A DNA stretch of 64,000 nucleotides from contig JH720315.1 in the NCBI GenBank assembly GCA_000231825.2, forward strand, positions 269,645 through 333,644. The letters run 5' to 3'. The DNA comes from Tetrahymena elliotti 4EA (lineage: Eukaryota; Ciliophora; Oligohymenophorea; Hymenostomatida; Tetrahymenidae). How positions within the stretch are numbered: position 1 is the stretch's first letter; every line of letters begins with the position of its first letter. Shown one piece after another: positions 1-12,282 of the stretch. The notes under the pieces were generated by a model. That model worked only from the letters and a program-made list of their open reading frames with translations, was not told where the DNA came from and did not search any database. The position numbers and the translations under genes were made by a program.

Positions 1-3000
1 AATTACAAAATTTGGCTTGTTGATCTAAGTATCTAAGAAATTTCAATAAATTAAAGAAAATTATAAAATTAATTTGTTAATTATTAATCTAGAAAATAAA
101 AAAAATTTTTTTACCTTTCTCCTTTACAGCCAGTGCAATCATTTTTATCTGGGTTGTTGCAAGTATAACATTCAAAATGACAGTTTTTGCATTAGTTAAT
201 ATTCGAATCTTTGTACTATCCAATAGGGCAATCAGAACCACAAGTGGTCCCACTCAAAGAGTAGTTTGAATTACAACTTGAGCATTCATAAACTTCTTTT
301 CCATAGCAAGAAGCACAGTAAGGATGGCAGTTACTGCACGTACTTGTATCAGAATCTCCATAAAAACCATTTGGACATGTAACAACGCAAGTACCATTAG
401 ATAAGTAGCTACCTTTTTAATTGAAATATAATAGATGTAAAAAAAATTTTGGAGAAAAAAAATAAAATTTACCCAATTTACATGATTAACAATTTTGAGG
501 TAAATATCCATTGCATGTTGCACAAGAAGGATGACAAGGTTCACAACCTTTCAAGTCCAAAGGAAACATGTTACTAGGACAATTGGTGACACAGAGGCCA
601 TTTAAATAATATCTTCCTTTATCACAAGTTAAGCAGCTGATACTATATTAATCTGAGCAGGTTAAGCATGACGAATGGCATGATTTACACAAATAGCTAC
701 TAGGGTCTTTGTAAAATCTAATTGGACAATCATCCATGCACTAATTTTATGGAGTTAAAAATTGATTATTACAGGAAGTACAGCTTGCATTATCTCCTGG
801 ACTTTTGCAAGTTTTACAACTTTTATGGCATTTTACACATACATAAGCAGGATCTGAACTAGGGAAATATCCATCACCACAGTCTTAAACACAAACAGTT
901 CCTAATAAGAAACCATCTTCCAAATCACAACTTAAGCATTAATTTGAGTAAGGTCCACTACAGTTACCGCATTAACTATTACATTTCTCACATCTCATTG
1001 TGGAGTCATCTTTGTATTTCTTATTTGAGCAATTGAAAACACATTAATAATCTTCTAAGTATAGATTCGCTGCATTACATTTAGTACACTTTGTAGCTAC
1101 ATCTATACATTCAGAGCACGGTGCGGTGCATTGCTCACACTTAGCATTTTTTTTATTTCCAAAATAGCCAGACTAAGTTTTTTTTTTCAAAAATTTAGTA
1201 AAAATTATTTAAAGCAAAAAAAATAAGAAATATTACTGGGCAGCTTAGTTTGCACTCGTTTAAAAGTAAAAATCTTGGTAACTCACACTGGGTACATTGA
1301 TTGTTGTTTGGGCCTTGGCATTTAAAACATTCAACATCACATGGATCACAAGTATTTGTTTGAGAGTTAGGATAGAACCTGTCTTAGCAAACTGAAACAC
1401 ATTCATTTTTTTCATTATCTAGAAAATAGCCACTTATGCAAGCTTAGCATTGATTATAGTTTCCACCAGTGCACCTTAAACATGGTTAAAAACAAGCACT
1501 ACATACCAAAACCTAACAATTTGTACAAGTTTATGAGGTTGGAAAGAATTAATCACCACAATTAGCAACACAGCTATTAGTTTTGAGATAAACTCCATCA
1601 AAACAAGTTAAACAATTGTTTAAAGTACTTCCTGAACATGTTTTGCAAGATTCGTGGCAAGCAGAGCAATATCTAGGAGTTGGGTTAGATTTATCTTCAA
1701 ATGATCCATCTGGGCAACGGTCTTTATAGCACTAAGATTTGAAAAGATAGTATCCTGCATCACATAAAATGCATCCTTTTGCATCTTCACAACTTGTACA
1801 ATTATCTTAGCACTGTTTTTAAAAGATAAATTATGTTTTTTAATTATAAACCTTTTTCATAGTAATAAAATTTTTGCTTACATAATCAACCACCACCATA
1901 AATTCTCTCATTCCAAAGCTTTCATTTTCTATTAATCCTAAAGAGTTTGTTATGGACAAAGTGTAAGTATCTGGATTTTTAACTGTTACATTAATCCTTT
2001 TATACTCAAATTTCTCAGATTAATCGTTTCTCCCACAAATTAAATTATTTCCATTTCCTGTAATAGATTCCCTTTTCAACTCAACATTAGCACTATTTGT
2101 GATTGCAAAATTAACATATTCATTATCAGCTGTCTCATAATTATCTATTTAACCAAATAAGAATGAAATCTCAAATGAACTATACTTTGCACCTGCTGGT
2201 AAAGTAAATGAATATTTAATTGAAGATCCTGGACCATATATATTGTATCCTGCAAAAAATCTTTTGTCTCCACAATCACTGAATTTTGACCAAGTTCCAA
2301 TGCCATAAAATCTGCTAGGAGCTGAAATCTAAAAATTAGCTCCAGCAATTTCTGATTCACTAAAACTATCTGAAAACAATTCATAGACTAAATACTTAGC
2401 ATCTTTATGTAATTATAAAAAAATTTAAATGAAATATCCTCCCTAAATATTTTTAGCATAAAGAGTTTGACACAATAAAAATTTTTTTTTTTAATTGTTG
2501 GGAGGAATAAATAATTTTGATTAAAAATAATATTATTCGAGTTATGTTTAAAATATGTTTATTTTTATTATTTATTTTACAATTAAAAAAGATATTTATT
2601 TATGGCTAAAAAATTATTTAAGACATTATTAGTTGTTTACTCCATTTTCCAGCAGTAGGATCTTTACATACACCAGTATTATCTTTAGGTGCTTCTGGAG
2701 GGCAACTGGTGACACATTAACCCATATAGTATAAAGACCCTGTTTTGCACTTTAGACAAAATGTTGAAGTTTTGCAAGTTTAGCAAGTGTTATCTGATGC
2801 TGATGAGCAGTAATCAACAACACATATTTTTTGAGTAGTGTCAGGAGTTTTTCCTGCAGGGCAAGAGCTTAAACATATTCCATTTAGCATATAATAGCCA
2901 GTTGGACACTTGCAAGTACCTGATGATATAGGAGAGCAACTAGCATCACATGAGCTACATTGATTAGCTGCTGGTCCATAACATGTTTTACAAGAGCTAT

Positions 3001-3646
3001 GACATACATCAATATAAATTTCAACCAAAGCTAAAATTATATCTTATGTAGTAGCTGTAAGATCAAGTTACAAATTGGAAGAATAATGGCTAGTAGAATT
3101 TGAATATACTATTATTTAGAAATATTAAAATAAATATACTTTATTTTAAAATTAAATTACCTCTTTAAAAATTTTCATTATTGTTTGTGCAAACGCTATA
3201 AGAATTTGTGTACGTTTAATACGAATAGCAATCTTTATTAACTGAATTTATTTTCAGACATGCCTTTCCATTTGATGATGGAATTACAAGATCAAATCTT
3301 ACTCCAACTGACCAATGAGCTGGAAGACTTACATAATTTTTGGAGATTGTTTATCCGCTTTTTAAAACAAACAAATTTCGATTTAATAATTCAGTAACTT
3401 TTCCATTACAAGTTTTATAGTATGCGTTTGATGAAGTAAGACTCCATCCATCTGTATCTCCACCAGAAATAGTAGAAACTGATGTACTCGTGAACCATTT
3501 TTTAGACATGAACAATTATCCATCTTAAAACATATTATTTAAATTAATTTAACATTTGAACAATATGTAATTTAAAAATAACTACAGGTCAGTACTTCTT
3601 TTATAAAGAGTAGAATTAAAGTAATAGAGAAGAAAATAGACTTCAT
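1..3646 (-). CDS. Cysteine-rich furin-like repeat protein, secreted or surface (partial, 3' end beyond window)
   Basis: Protein of unknown specific function, probably surface-exposed or secreted. It starts at an ATG at 3646 with a signal peptide (MKSIFFSITLILLFIKEVLT). After a roughly 130-residue non-repeated domain it enters cysteine-rich repeats with CxxC spacing, such as CHSSCKTCYGP and CHPSCATCNGY, of the furin-like / growth-factor-receptor Cys-rich type common in ciliates. A second roughly 170-residue non-Cys domain (exon 1882-2402) sits between Cys-rich blocks. Predicted exons: 3586-3646, 3161-3523, 2641-3108, 1882-2402, 1237-1812, 473-1172, 115-412, then 1-32 running off the edge. The frame is kept across all these junctions. 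TAA and TAG read as Gln throughout. The small antisense-looking ORFs in this interval are pieces of this gene. A membrane segment or C-terminus would lie outside the window. Confidence 0.8.
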
Positions 3647-4437
3647 GTTACTTTTTATTTGCTAATTCTTTATCAATTTTTTCTATTTATCTAAAAAAGG
3701 AGTAATTTGCTTCAAATTAGATTAAATTATCTAAAAAAGTTTTTTATGAATCTTTTTTCAGATTTTTTTTGAATTCAATGCTTAATACTAATTAGATTAT
3801 AAACTTTGTAAGCATTAAAAGATAAAATCAAAATTTAGTAAATATTAACTATATCACATAAAAGCAATTTTATTGTTGATTCAAGAAATCATAAAAGCTT
3901 GAATGACTGACTCTTTAAATTATAAATAAATAATTTTGTAATGATTGATTGATTTATCAATTGTTATTATGGATAAATTAAGATTAATTATTTCATCCAT
4001 TAAGATTTTTTGATGTCATAATCTTTTCGTAGAGTTTTATTCTTACGAAAAACCAAAAAATATAATTTAGTGTTTACTCAAAAATTTTCCTAAATCTAAC
4101 TATGCCATAACAAGCAGGAAAATTTTCCATTAAAAAGGATCAAAAGAAAAAAGTAAAAAGAATAAGGGCAGAGGGAAATTAGTATTAGCTTTTTTCTTGT
4201 TTATATCAAATATCTATTATTAAAAAATAAAATTAAGTTTTTTAAATATTTACAAATATAGACATATTAAAAAAGTTGTTTCCCAACCTCAATATTTCTC
4301 ACAAAACCTCTTCTTTTTCAGTACTCATGATAATTTTGATTGATTATTACCAAATGCTTTTAAAGTAAAATTAATCCAAATAATACATTTATAATTTAGT
4401 GGTTATGAATTACCATGTCATATTTGAAATAATTATA
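3647..4437. other. AT-rich spacer
   Basis: Upstream region of the cysteine-rich gene and downstream of the leucine-rich-repeat gene. No conserved coding segment, RNA or repeat was recognised. Confidence 0.5.
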
Positions 4438-7400
4438 TCATAGAGAAGAGAATGAATTGAATGTAAATGTTAATAGAGCTAATTGAATAATTCTTTGAAG
4501 AAATAGCCTCATAACTAAAAAGCTGTGACAAAATATTGTAAAAATATTTGAAGTTAGTTGGATTATTAAAGGGAATATTAAATATTTAAATGTTTAAGCT
4601 GATAATTATTTTGTTAAGTTGGTTAAGCTGAATTTTAAAAAAACATTAATTAGGTTCTTCTAAATTTTTATGCGTTGATAGTAAGCTTTTTCCCTTTAAC
4701 TAGTTCCATTGATATTCATAAAATTACTGGTTTTTAAAAACTAGAAATACATAGAAGTAGGCTTAATCATAAAAATATTGGAATAATTTTGCAAAATATA
4801 ATTCATGTAAAAAAATTTAATTAACATATTAGATATTCTTTAATAATTTATCATATCATAAAAATGTGTACTAATCTTTTCATTTTCTTCATAGTAATTT
4901 TTATCTATTGTCTTGTTTTTTCCACTATTTGATAATAGCTGTTTATAATATTATGATGAATAAATAAAAATTAGTAAAAAAGAATTCAAGATTTTATCAT
5001 AAAGAATATTATGATTTCATGATTAAAAGGAAAAAAGATAATAAATAAAATTTGTATGATAGAAATATAATAAATTACCCAAGATCAAAATTCAAACTTT
5101 AAAGATTACTAAGGTTTAATAAATAAGAAGCTAATCTGAAAGCACCTTCACCCTTAATGTTGTTACTACTTTTAATGTTTTAAAATTTTTTTAAAATTAA
5201 TCTATTTCAAAATTGCTCAAAAAATATGTTATCGCTTTTTTTTTTTTGAGTTTTATCCTCATAAAGGTAATAAAAGGAGCATATTTTTAATGATAATTAT
5301 TACCAGATATCTAATATCAAAATTTAAAGCTTAGTACAATTTTGCAAGCCAGCACCTAAATTTGAGGCACCTTTATTATTAATGTAGTTGTGGCTGTTTA
5401 TAAATTAAGAATTATTTTTATTTTAATTAAGAATTATTTTTATTTTATTTAAAAATTTTTGAGATTATTTTTACTAAAATTTGAATAAATTTATAGATTA
5501 TTTAATCTATTTCAAGATAAACTTTAATCCTTTGGCTTTTTAAAATTTTTTAAATGAAAAGCAAATATTTAGATGAATAAAAATCATGTTTACCCAATGT
5601 TTAAATTTAAAATTGAGAGCTAAGGGCAGTTAGATATTTCAGATCCCAATACAAAAGGACCTTTTTCTTCCATACGATTCCAACTATATAAAAAGTTAGT
5701 AAATTTAAAATAAAAAAGTAGGCAGAAAAATTAATTTAATCAAGAGTAAAATCTAAAGTATATATAAAATGATTAAAATTTCAAAAGAATAAATGTACCT
5801 AATATCTAGATTTAATCTATCAAGCTATTTTAGCTTTGCTATGGCAAAACCTAAAGCCGATGATCCCTCATCAGATACTTAATTGTAACTAAATATTAAT
5901 TCACATTAATAAATTGTTAATAAAAATAAAAGAGATTAAGAAGTTTTTAGTTATCAAAAACAAACAATTAAGTGAGTTAAAACATCAAATCTAAGATTTT
6001 TTAAAATAAAACTTTGAATATTTTCAATACCTTAAATCAAGCTTCAAATTTAAAAGACCGATATTTTTTTGTAAATAATGGCTCAAAGCTAAAACTCCTT
6101 TATCTTGTAATTTATTTTTTCTAATAAAAATTTATTTGGATTTCATTTCTCAATTAGGTTATTTAAGATTTTTAATATTGAATGACACAAAACAGCAAAT
6201 AAAAACAAACAGACTTATTTTTGATAAATTTAAGATTGAAAATAAAAGTAAATTTTTTTATACGATGAAAAGTAAATAATATTTACTGAAGAATGAGTGC
6301 CAAATTTTAGAGTTAATTAAAATTAGTTAAACCAGAACATAATGCTTCTATTCCTAGACTACTTATTTCGTTTTCACTTTTTATTTTAAATAAACTCTTT
6401 TAAATAATATTTTGTAAATATAATAATAAATAAATAAATTCAGAAAATTGATATTACAAAGTAAGGATTTTTATTTTATTAAAAAGTAATTATGATCCAA
6501 AAAAACAAAAATTTTACGTTAAAACAAGTTCTAAAGTTGAGAGTTAAGAGCAATTAGACAAGGATATTCCAAAACTTGACATAAATTCATCATTTATTTA
6601 ATTATTTCTTTTAATTTTTTAATATCGATCGATTTAAACAAAAACTTTATTGGCAAATAAAAATAACTGTAACAATAAAATAGCTGAATTTTTATTTCAT
6701 TTTGTTACAAATATCAGTTTTAAATTAATTTCTTTAACTAAAAAAATTATTTTACTTTAATTCTATCGAGAGAGTTTATAATTTTGAGCAATTGGATAAA
6801 TCATTAACTAATTTAGAAGCATGAACATGATTGTGGCTATTTTAAATTTTTTTTTAATAAAATATTATTGTTAATCATTTAATTATTAAAGATTCACTCA
6901 ATTTTTTAAATTTAAAATAAAAAAATTATTTTTATGAGTTATTTTTTAAATTTTTTCAAAAATTTTTATCAATCGAAATAGTTTTGAGGTAAAAATAAAT
7001 GACACACAGAGTAAATAAATTTTTTAGAAATTAGAGATAATTTAAAATTTATTTGATTTAATATTTTACCTTAAATTGATTTTTAAATTTGAAAGTTCAA
7101 TACAATTTATTAGATTTTATCCAAATCTCATTAAGCATTAATCATCAAAGCCATTATTTCTTAAATGTTTAAGATAAATATAAAATAAATAAGATAAAAA
7201 AGTATGAAATTTTACCCTAGATTTATATTCAAATCTTATATTTTTTTACATTTTTCTAACTCATCACCAAATACTTGCAAATTTTACACACTAATCTAAT
7301 TCTCACTTTTAATCAGTTCATAATAAAAAATTAAGAAGTAATTCAAAAAAAAAGATATTTCAAAAAACAAAAAAAATAAATTGAATAATAGAACAAAACT

Positions 7401-8513
7401 TTTTTGTTCAGAATTATTTTAAAAGTAAATAATTTTTCTTGTGAAATGAAACTTTTATTTTTTACAAAAGATTTAGCTTTAAAGTAGAAAGATTTGTGCA
7501 TTTCGAAAAAGCCTAAAATAAAATTGTTGATTATTCTAACTTTGTTCTCCTATTTTTTGTAAAAATATAAAACCAAAAGAAAATGAAAGTAACAAAAAAA
7601 ACTAATTGTAATAAGGAAAACAAATAATAAAAAAAGAAAAGAAATTTTTACTCTAGGGAGAGAGTAAATATTTCTAATTTTTCAAAACTTTCTAAAGCAA
7701 ATGCTAACTCATTAGAAAATTTCTCACCAACTTTATTGTAGCTAAATTATTTATTTTAACAGAAATAATTTATTTAAAAATAAGAACAAAATTCGAAGTA
7801 GGAAATAAAAATGTAAGTAACTTACTCTAGATTGATATCCAAAGATTAAAGATTAGATCTGTTATTTAAGGCTTTACCTAATTTTTCAGCTCCACAATCT
7901 GTAATTTAGTTATCACTTTTTTAAATAAAAAATTTAGGAAGTTATATAAAATTTTTGAGAAGATTCAAATTCATTTAAATAATTTAAGAAATACTCTAAT
8001 TTTATCTTGATTAATTTATTGTCTAAAATTTTATAATTTACCCAAGATCTAACTTCAGAGTTTCAATTTAAGAGTAATTTTGAAATGATTAACAAAGATT
8101 TTCTAAACCTTAATCATAAATTGTATTTCCTCTTTTTAGATATAAAGCAAAATAAATCAGAAACGTATAAAATTTAAAAACAATTATTAATCAGAAGCTT
8201 GCTCAGTTTGCTTAGATTAATAATCAATAAATATTTCATGTTTACCTAAGTTCTAAAATAAAATTTTTAAGATTGTTAAATCTTGCTAAAGCTGAACCTA
8301 AATATTATGCTCCCTCTGCCCCTAGAGAATTGTAACTTTAAAATTATTTTTAAAAATTTTGTAAATTAGAAATCAAAATTCAATCAGAAAAAGAAAATTT
8401 AATAATGAACAAAAAAATTTTACTTAAGCAAAATTGTTAAATTTTAGATATTAGAAAAGTTTCCGAGAGCAATACTTAGCCTAGAAGCACCTGTTGCTCC
8501 TATTGAACTTTGA
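4438..8513 (-). CDS. Leucine-rich-repeat protein built from uniform 90-nt exons (5' end unresolved)
   Basis: Ribonuclease-inhibitor-type LRR protein; the target is unknown, and LRR arrays usually bind proteins. At least 16 short minus-strand exons each encode one repeat with the pattern N-x-I-x3-G-x3-LG-x2-L-x2-C-x2-L-x2-L-x-L-x-L, for example ITDCGAEKLGKALNNRSNL, SLGIEALCSGLTNFNQLQNL and VSD.EGSSALGFAIAK. Each exon starts with one base of a split codon and ends with two, is preceded by AG and followed by GTAA, GTAC or GTAT, and contains no TGA. Fourteen are exactly 90 nt (30 aa); the others are 81 and 84 nt. A likely terminal exon begins near 4726 and reads to TGA at 4438-4440. The first exon with the ATG was not found; it should lie between 8514 and 9484. 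The region could be a pseudogene, but the shared frame and splice phase argue for a working gene. Confidence 0.75.
5079..8513 (-). repeat. Array of 16 LRR exons, mostly 90 nt, all symmetric phase
   Basis: Exon coordinates in transcription order: 8424-8513, 8246-8335, 8042-8131, 7826-7915, 7652-7741, 7466-7549 (84 nt), 7216-7305, 7070-7159, 6756-6836 (81 nt), 6518-6607, 6287-6376, 6031-6120, 5799-5888, 5594-5683, 5304-5393, 5079-5168. The introns are AT-rich, about 56-235 nt, and not conserved in sequence. Nucleotide identity between exons is low while the encoded LRR consensus is kept, so this is an old array. A possible extra degenerate 75-nt unit lies at 8705-8779, in the same phase and ending in the residues IDLHINL. 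Confidence 0.8.
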
Positions 8514-9484
8514 CTGTTTTTTAAATAATTAAAATAATAATTTTGATATTGAGTGAAGAAGTAAATTATGAGAAATTTCAATAAATAAATCTACTATAAT
8601 TAAAACTAAGTTAATGCTATTTAAAAAAGTATCTATATTTATTTTTAGAAGTTAAAATCTTTCAATTTTAAATAAATTGACCATTTGTTAATTAGTATTA
8701 TTACATAAGGTTTATATGAAGATCGATTTATGAAGATTTAGTAAATTATTCTAACTTTATTATTAATAAAATTTAAATACTAGATCTTCAATTTAATTTA
8801 AAAGATACTTCTTCTATATTTTCAAAATATTTCTTACTTTTTATCATTTTTTTTTTCAGCTTTTACTTTTTATATCTATTTGATTTTTTTAATTTTATTT
8901 ATCCTTTTTCAAAGTAATTTAAGTTATTTGAAATCTATTAAAAAATTTTTACAAAAGATTTCTATTATGTTTTGGAAAATTTTATAAAATTAAAAAAAAT
9001 TCAACTTAGTCAGGCTTAGAGATTGTGTTTAGTATATCTTACAGAGTATTTTTTAAGATTCAAAAGTCAAAATAAGTAAGTAACACTTAAATTTTGGCGA
9101 AAAGGTTAATTAGATATTTGGATGAAATGGATTCAAATAAAATAAATAATATTTTGATTATTTATTGATCAAGCTTTAATTTTCCATAACACTCAAAATA
9201 AATAATCAATTCAGTTTTTCAATTTAATTGACAAATTATTATTTTTTTTATGAAAAAATAAATAAATAATTTAGTTTAAAAACTTTAATGAATTTCATAA
9301 TTTGTTTGATAATAAAAAAATTTTTATTTAATAGCAATTAGTTTCAAGATTTAAAATGTTTATAAGTCAAATTATGCAAAATTAAAATAAAATAGAATTA
9401 AATTTTTAAAAAGAATACATTTTATTTAAGAAAGTAAAATACTGTTTAAATACAATTGTTTGATAAAAAATCCAGAATTCACAC
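8514..9484. other. AT-rich stretch expected to hold the LRR gene's 5' exon(s)
   Basis: No clear start exon could be read. A possible degenerate LRR unit on the minus strand (8705-8779) keeps the exon phase. The rest is low-complexity A/T sequence, probably also the 3' region of the transporter gene next door. Confidence 0.35.
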
Positions 9485-10984
9485 TCATTACTATTTTTTA
9501 GGCTTCAACTTTTCTAACCTCCAGAAGTTTTTAGGGATTGATTAGAGAGAAAGGATTTTTTAGGACATAACAATTAAATATAACAATGAGTAAGTAAGGC
9601 CTATGAAAAAAATTGTTGTAAATGAGAAGTAGCTGAGTGATACAAGAGCAATTTATTCGCTAATTTATCCTCCTAAATTAGAGAAGCTATTTAAGGTGGT
9701 CAAACTGCTACCACCAACATCTTCATCAGATATACGATTAAAGAATCCTCCTTGAGCTATAAATTTAAATGTACTGACAAAAATGACTAAGATTTAAAAG
9801 AGAAATACTAAGATAAACATTTGAGTAATTTTTGATTCATCGATTACAGGATTTAAAGTAATTATAGCATATCCTATTAAAGCAACAATTATCTAGAATA
9901 TAAAAGCAGTTCTCCATGCATTCATTTCTTTACTTGGGCGAATTAATTTACTTGAAAGGATGGCTGCTATAAAGTTGAATGGAATGACTAATGTACTAAT
10001 AGTAGAAAAAATTTCCTTTGATAATCCTTATCTTATAAGCAGAACAGAAAATGAAGCAAAAACGGGTGAATTACCAACATTTTAAGTGAGCATAAAGAAA
10101 ATTAAATATCTCAGGTTTTTATTTGTAAAGAATCCTCTCAATTTTTTAATTACATCAAGAACATTTTCAATTTATTCTGTCTATTCGCTTTCTTCTTCCT
10201 TTAGTTTTTTAGATACTGTATTTTCTTCTTCAATCTTTTCATTTTATTTGTTTGATGATTTTTCTTTTTCTTCAACAAAGAAATGAACAAAAACGGTAAC
10301 AAGTACTAATAATACTGAAATTATTTATAAGAACTGCTTCGTAGAGACTAAAGGCTTTTCACTTGGAGAAGAGTAAATAAATTTATTACAAAACTCTGTG
10401 CTATTTATTTAGATGAACAATGAGTTAGTTATTAAAACTCCTAACAATTGTCCAATAGTATTACAAGTAGATCCTATATTTACATGCTCTTCATTTTCAA
10501 AAATAGTTAAGACCCATCCATCTACAGCTATGTCTTACTAAGATGAGAGAAAAATAGCAACAAAACCGAAAATAATTAAAGTTGTGACTTCTTAATTTTT
10601 GAGCATATCATCAATGCTCAAGCTAACTACAAAAAACAAAATAGCCAGCAAGTACTAGATGGGAACGATATATGTTTTACGTTTACCAAAAGATTTAATA
10701 TAATGAGCATCCTAAAAGGGGGCTAAGAGAAACTTAAATGTAAAAGGATAAAAAACAATTGATAATTCTGCCAATCTAGCCATAGAAATACCTGCTTCTG
10801 TTAATAGTAATTATATTGCTCCGCCAAAAAACCCAATTGGGAATCCTTAAATTGTGTAAAGAATCAGCAAGAGTAAAATTCCTTTCTTTTCTTTTTTAGT
10901 TAAAGGTAATGCTTTTTTCATATTTGAATCATCCTATACTATATGATTTATTTTATGATATTCGGTTTCACTATGAGGATCCAT
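9485..10984 (-). CDS. Acetyl-CoA transporter, SLC33A1/AT-1 family (MFS)
   Basis: Multi-pass membrane carrier that in other eukaryotes moves acetyl-CoA into the ER/Golgi lumen for protein and glycan acetylation. It is a single uninterrupted ciliate-code ORF of 499 aa (human SLC33A1 is about 549), from ATG at 10984 to TGA at 9485-9487. Family signatures are clear: TIQGFPIGFFGGAIQLLL in the first membrane helix, FYPFTFKFLLAPFQDAHYIK followed by SFGKRKTYIVPIQYLLA, QDIAVDGWVLTIFENE followed by GSTCNTIGQLLG, and near the C-terminus GGFFNRISDEDVGGSSLTTL followed by SNLGG. A Glu/Lys-rich cytosolic loop (about residues 240-270) separates the two helical halves. No introns are needed. The start is the first in-frame ATG before the cytosolic N-terminal tail (MDPHSETEYHKI). 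Confidence 0.92.
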
Positions 10985-11685
10985 TTCTATCTAATGTGTT
11001 TAAGAAATAATTAATTCAACGAGCTAGTTTATGAAATATCCTTAATTAATTTTTTTAATAACTGAGTTTAAAATTCAAAAAAAAGAATCTTAAAGAAATT
11101 CATTACTACACGTTTTCAAAGAATTATTATCCAAAAATATGGATGAAAAAATATTAAGAGCTTTTCAAAAAATCTACTTTTCCAAAAATTTGAAAAAATA
11201 AAAATAAATTTACAGAATTAAAACAATTTTTAATTGATTTTTTTCTGTGAAATTTTTAATCTAAAGTGATAATTATGATTGTCTCTTTTTTCATTTATAA
11301 ATAGATATTTTTTTATTCATTCATTTTTTATAAAACCTCAAATCAATTCACTAATTTTAAATTAGCCTCAAAATTAATATTAAAAAAGATCTCTTTTTTG
11401 ATGAGGAAAATATTTTAAATTTGTTGATAAAAAATTATTTTGAAATAACATATTCAGAATATGAGAGTAAAAAATAATAAATTTTTCTTAAATTAATAAT
11501 AATGTCTAATATTCTTCATTTCTATTTTTTAAATTTTTAGTAGAATTTGAATTGGTTTTTTTATTATAAAATTTCTTTTTAATCCTACTAAAAGGAATTT
11601 TATTCAGAGGTTTATACTAATCATAGTAAAACAAAAAATAGTAAAGGAATTTGTTTAATAATCTAATAAATTTGAAAAATAGGAA
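10985..11685. promoter_or_regulatory. Divergent intergenic region, AT-rich
   Basis: Lies between the minus-strand transporter and the plus-strand small secreted protein, so it should hold both promoters. No specific motif was recognised. Confidence 0.4.
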
Positions 11686-12282
11686 ATGAATGGAATTCTT
11701 TTTTAATTGCTTTTACTGCTTAATTTATCAAGATAATTAGCAGCAGATGTTGATGTCAACGTTTATAACCTTAAATATAGATTATCTATTGATAGCTGGC
11801 TTATACCTTTTTAGCCTTAGAAGGATGGCTATGATGTTTGTATTTAATTAGTAGGAGCTTGCTGCTTTTTTTATAATCAAACAATTACTCCGACTTTAAC
11901 TACTTTTAAACAATAAAAAGCAATCAAATTTGAGGGGAAAGCTATTGGATATTCTAAAGAGAACTGCTACTAAGATTAGTTGAGCGTGCTAATAATCGGA
12001 TCTAATGGAGATTAAGATTTGACTAGTAGCTTTGGAAAATATACCTTCGTTTCAGATATTAATAGTTCTACTGGATAATTATTTGAAGGTGCTAAATTTT
12101 AGTTTGTCCTAGATATAGATGATCAGTAAAATCTGTATGCTATAAAACTACCTAGTCTTTCTAACAGTTATGGTGATAATAGCTCATATAATTAGCTTCA
12201 AGTTATTTTAGATTAAGCATCTTCTGCTTAAATAATAATTTTACGAATTTTAGCTATTTTTACGTTATTATTCTTGATTTGA
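11686..12282 (+). CDS. Small secreted or membrane-anchored hypothetical protein
   Basis: Single-exon ORF of 198 aa under the ciliate code, ending at TGA 12280-12282. Not assigned to a family. Residues 1-19 form a signal peptide (MNGILFQLLLLLNLSRQLAA). The middle part has a few cysteines (CIQLVGACC and a later single Cys) and possible N-glycosylation sites (NQT, NSS, NSSY). The last 17 residues are strongly hydrophobic (IIILRILAIFTLLFLI) and directly precede the stop, which suits a GPI-anchor signal or a single C-terminal membrane segment. Seven or more TAA/TAG glutamines are used. Divergent from the transporter gene. Confidence 0.7.

Noticed and set aside
10086..10286. Ser/Phe-rich plus-strand frame
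   Set aside because: Antisense shadow of the acidic loop of the acetyl-CoA transporter.
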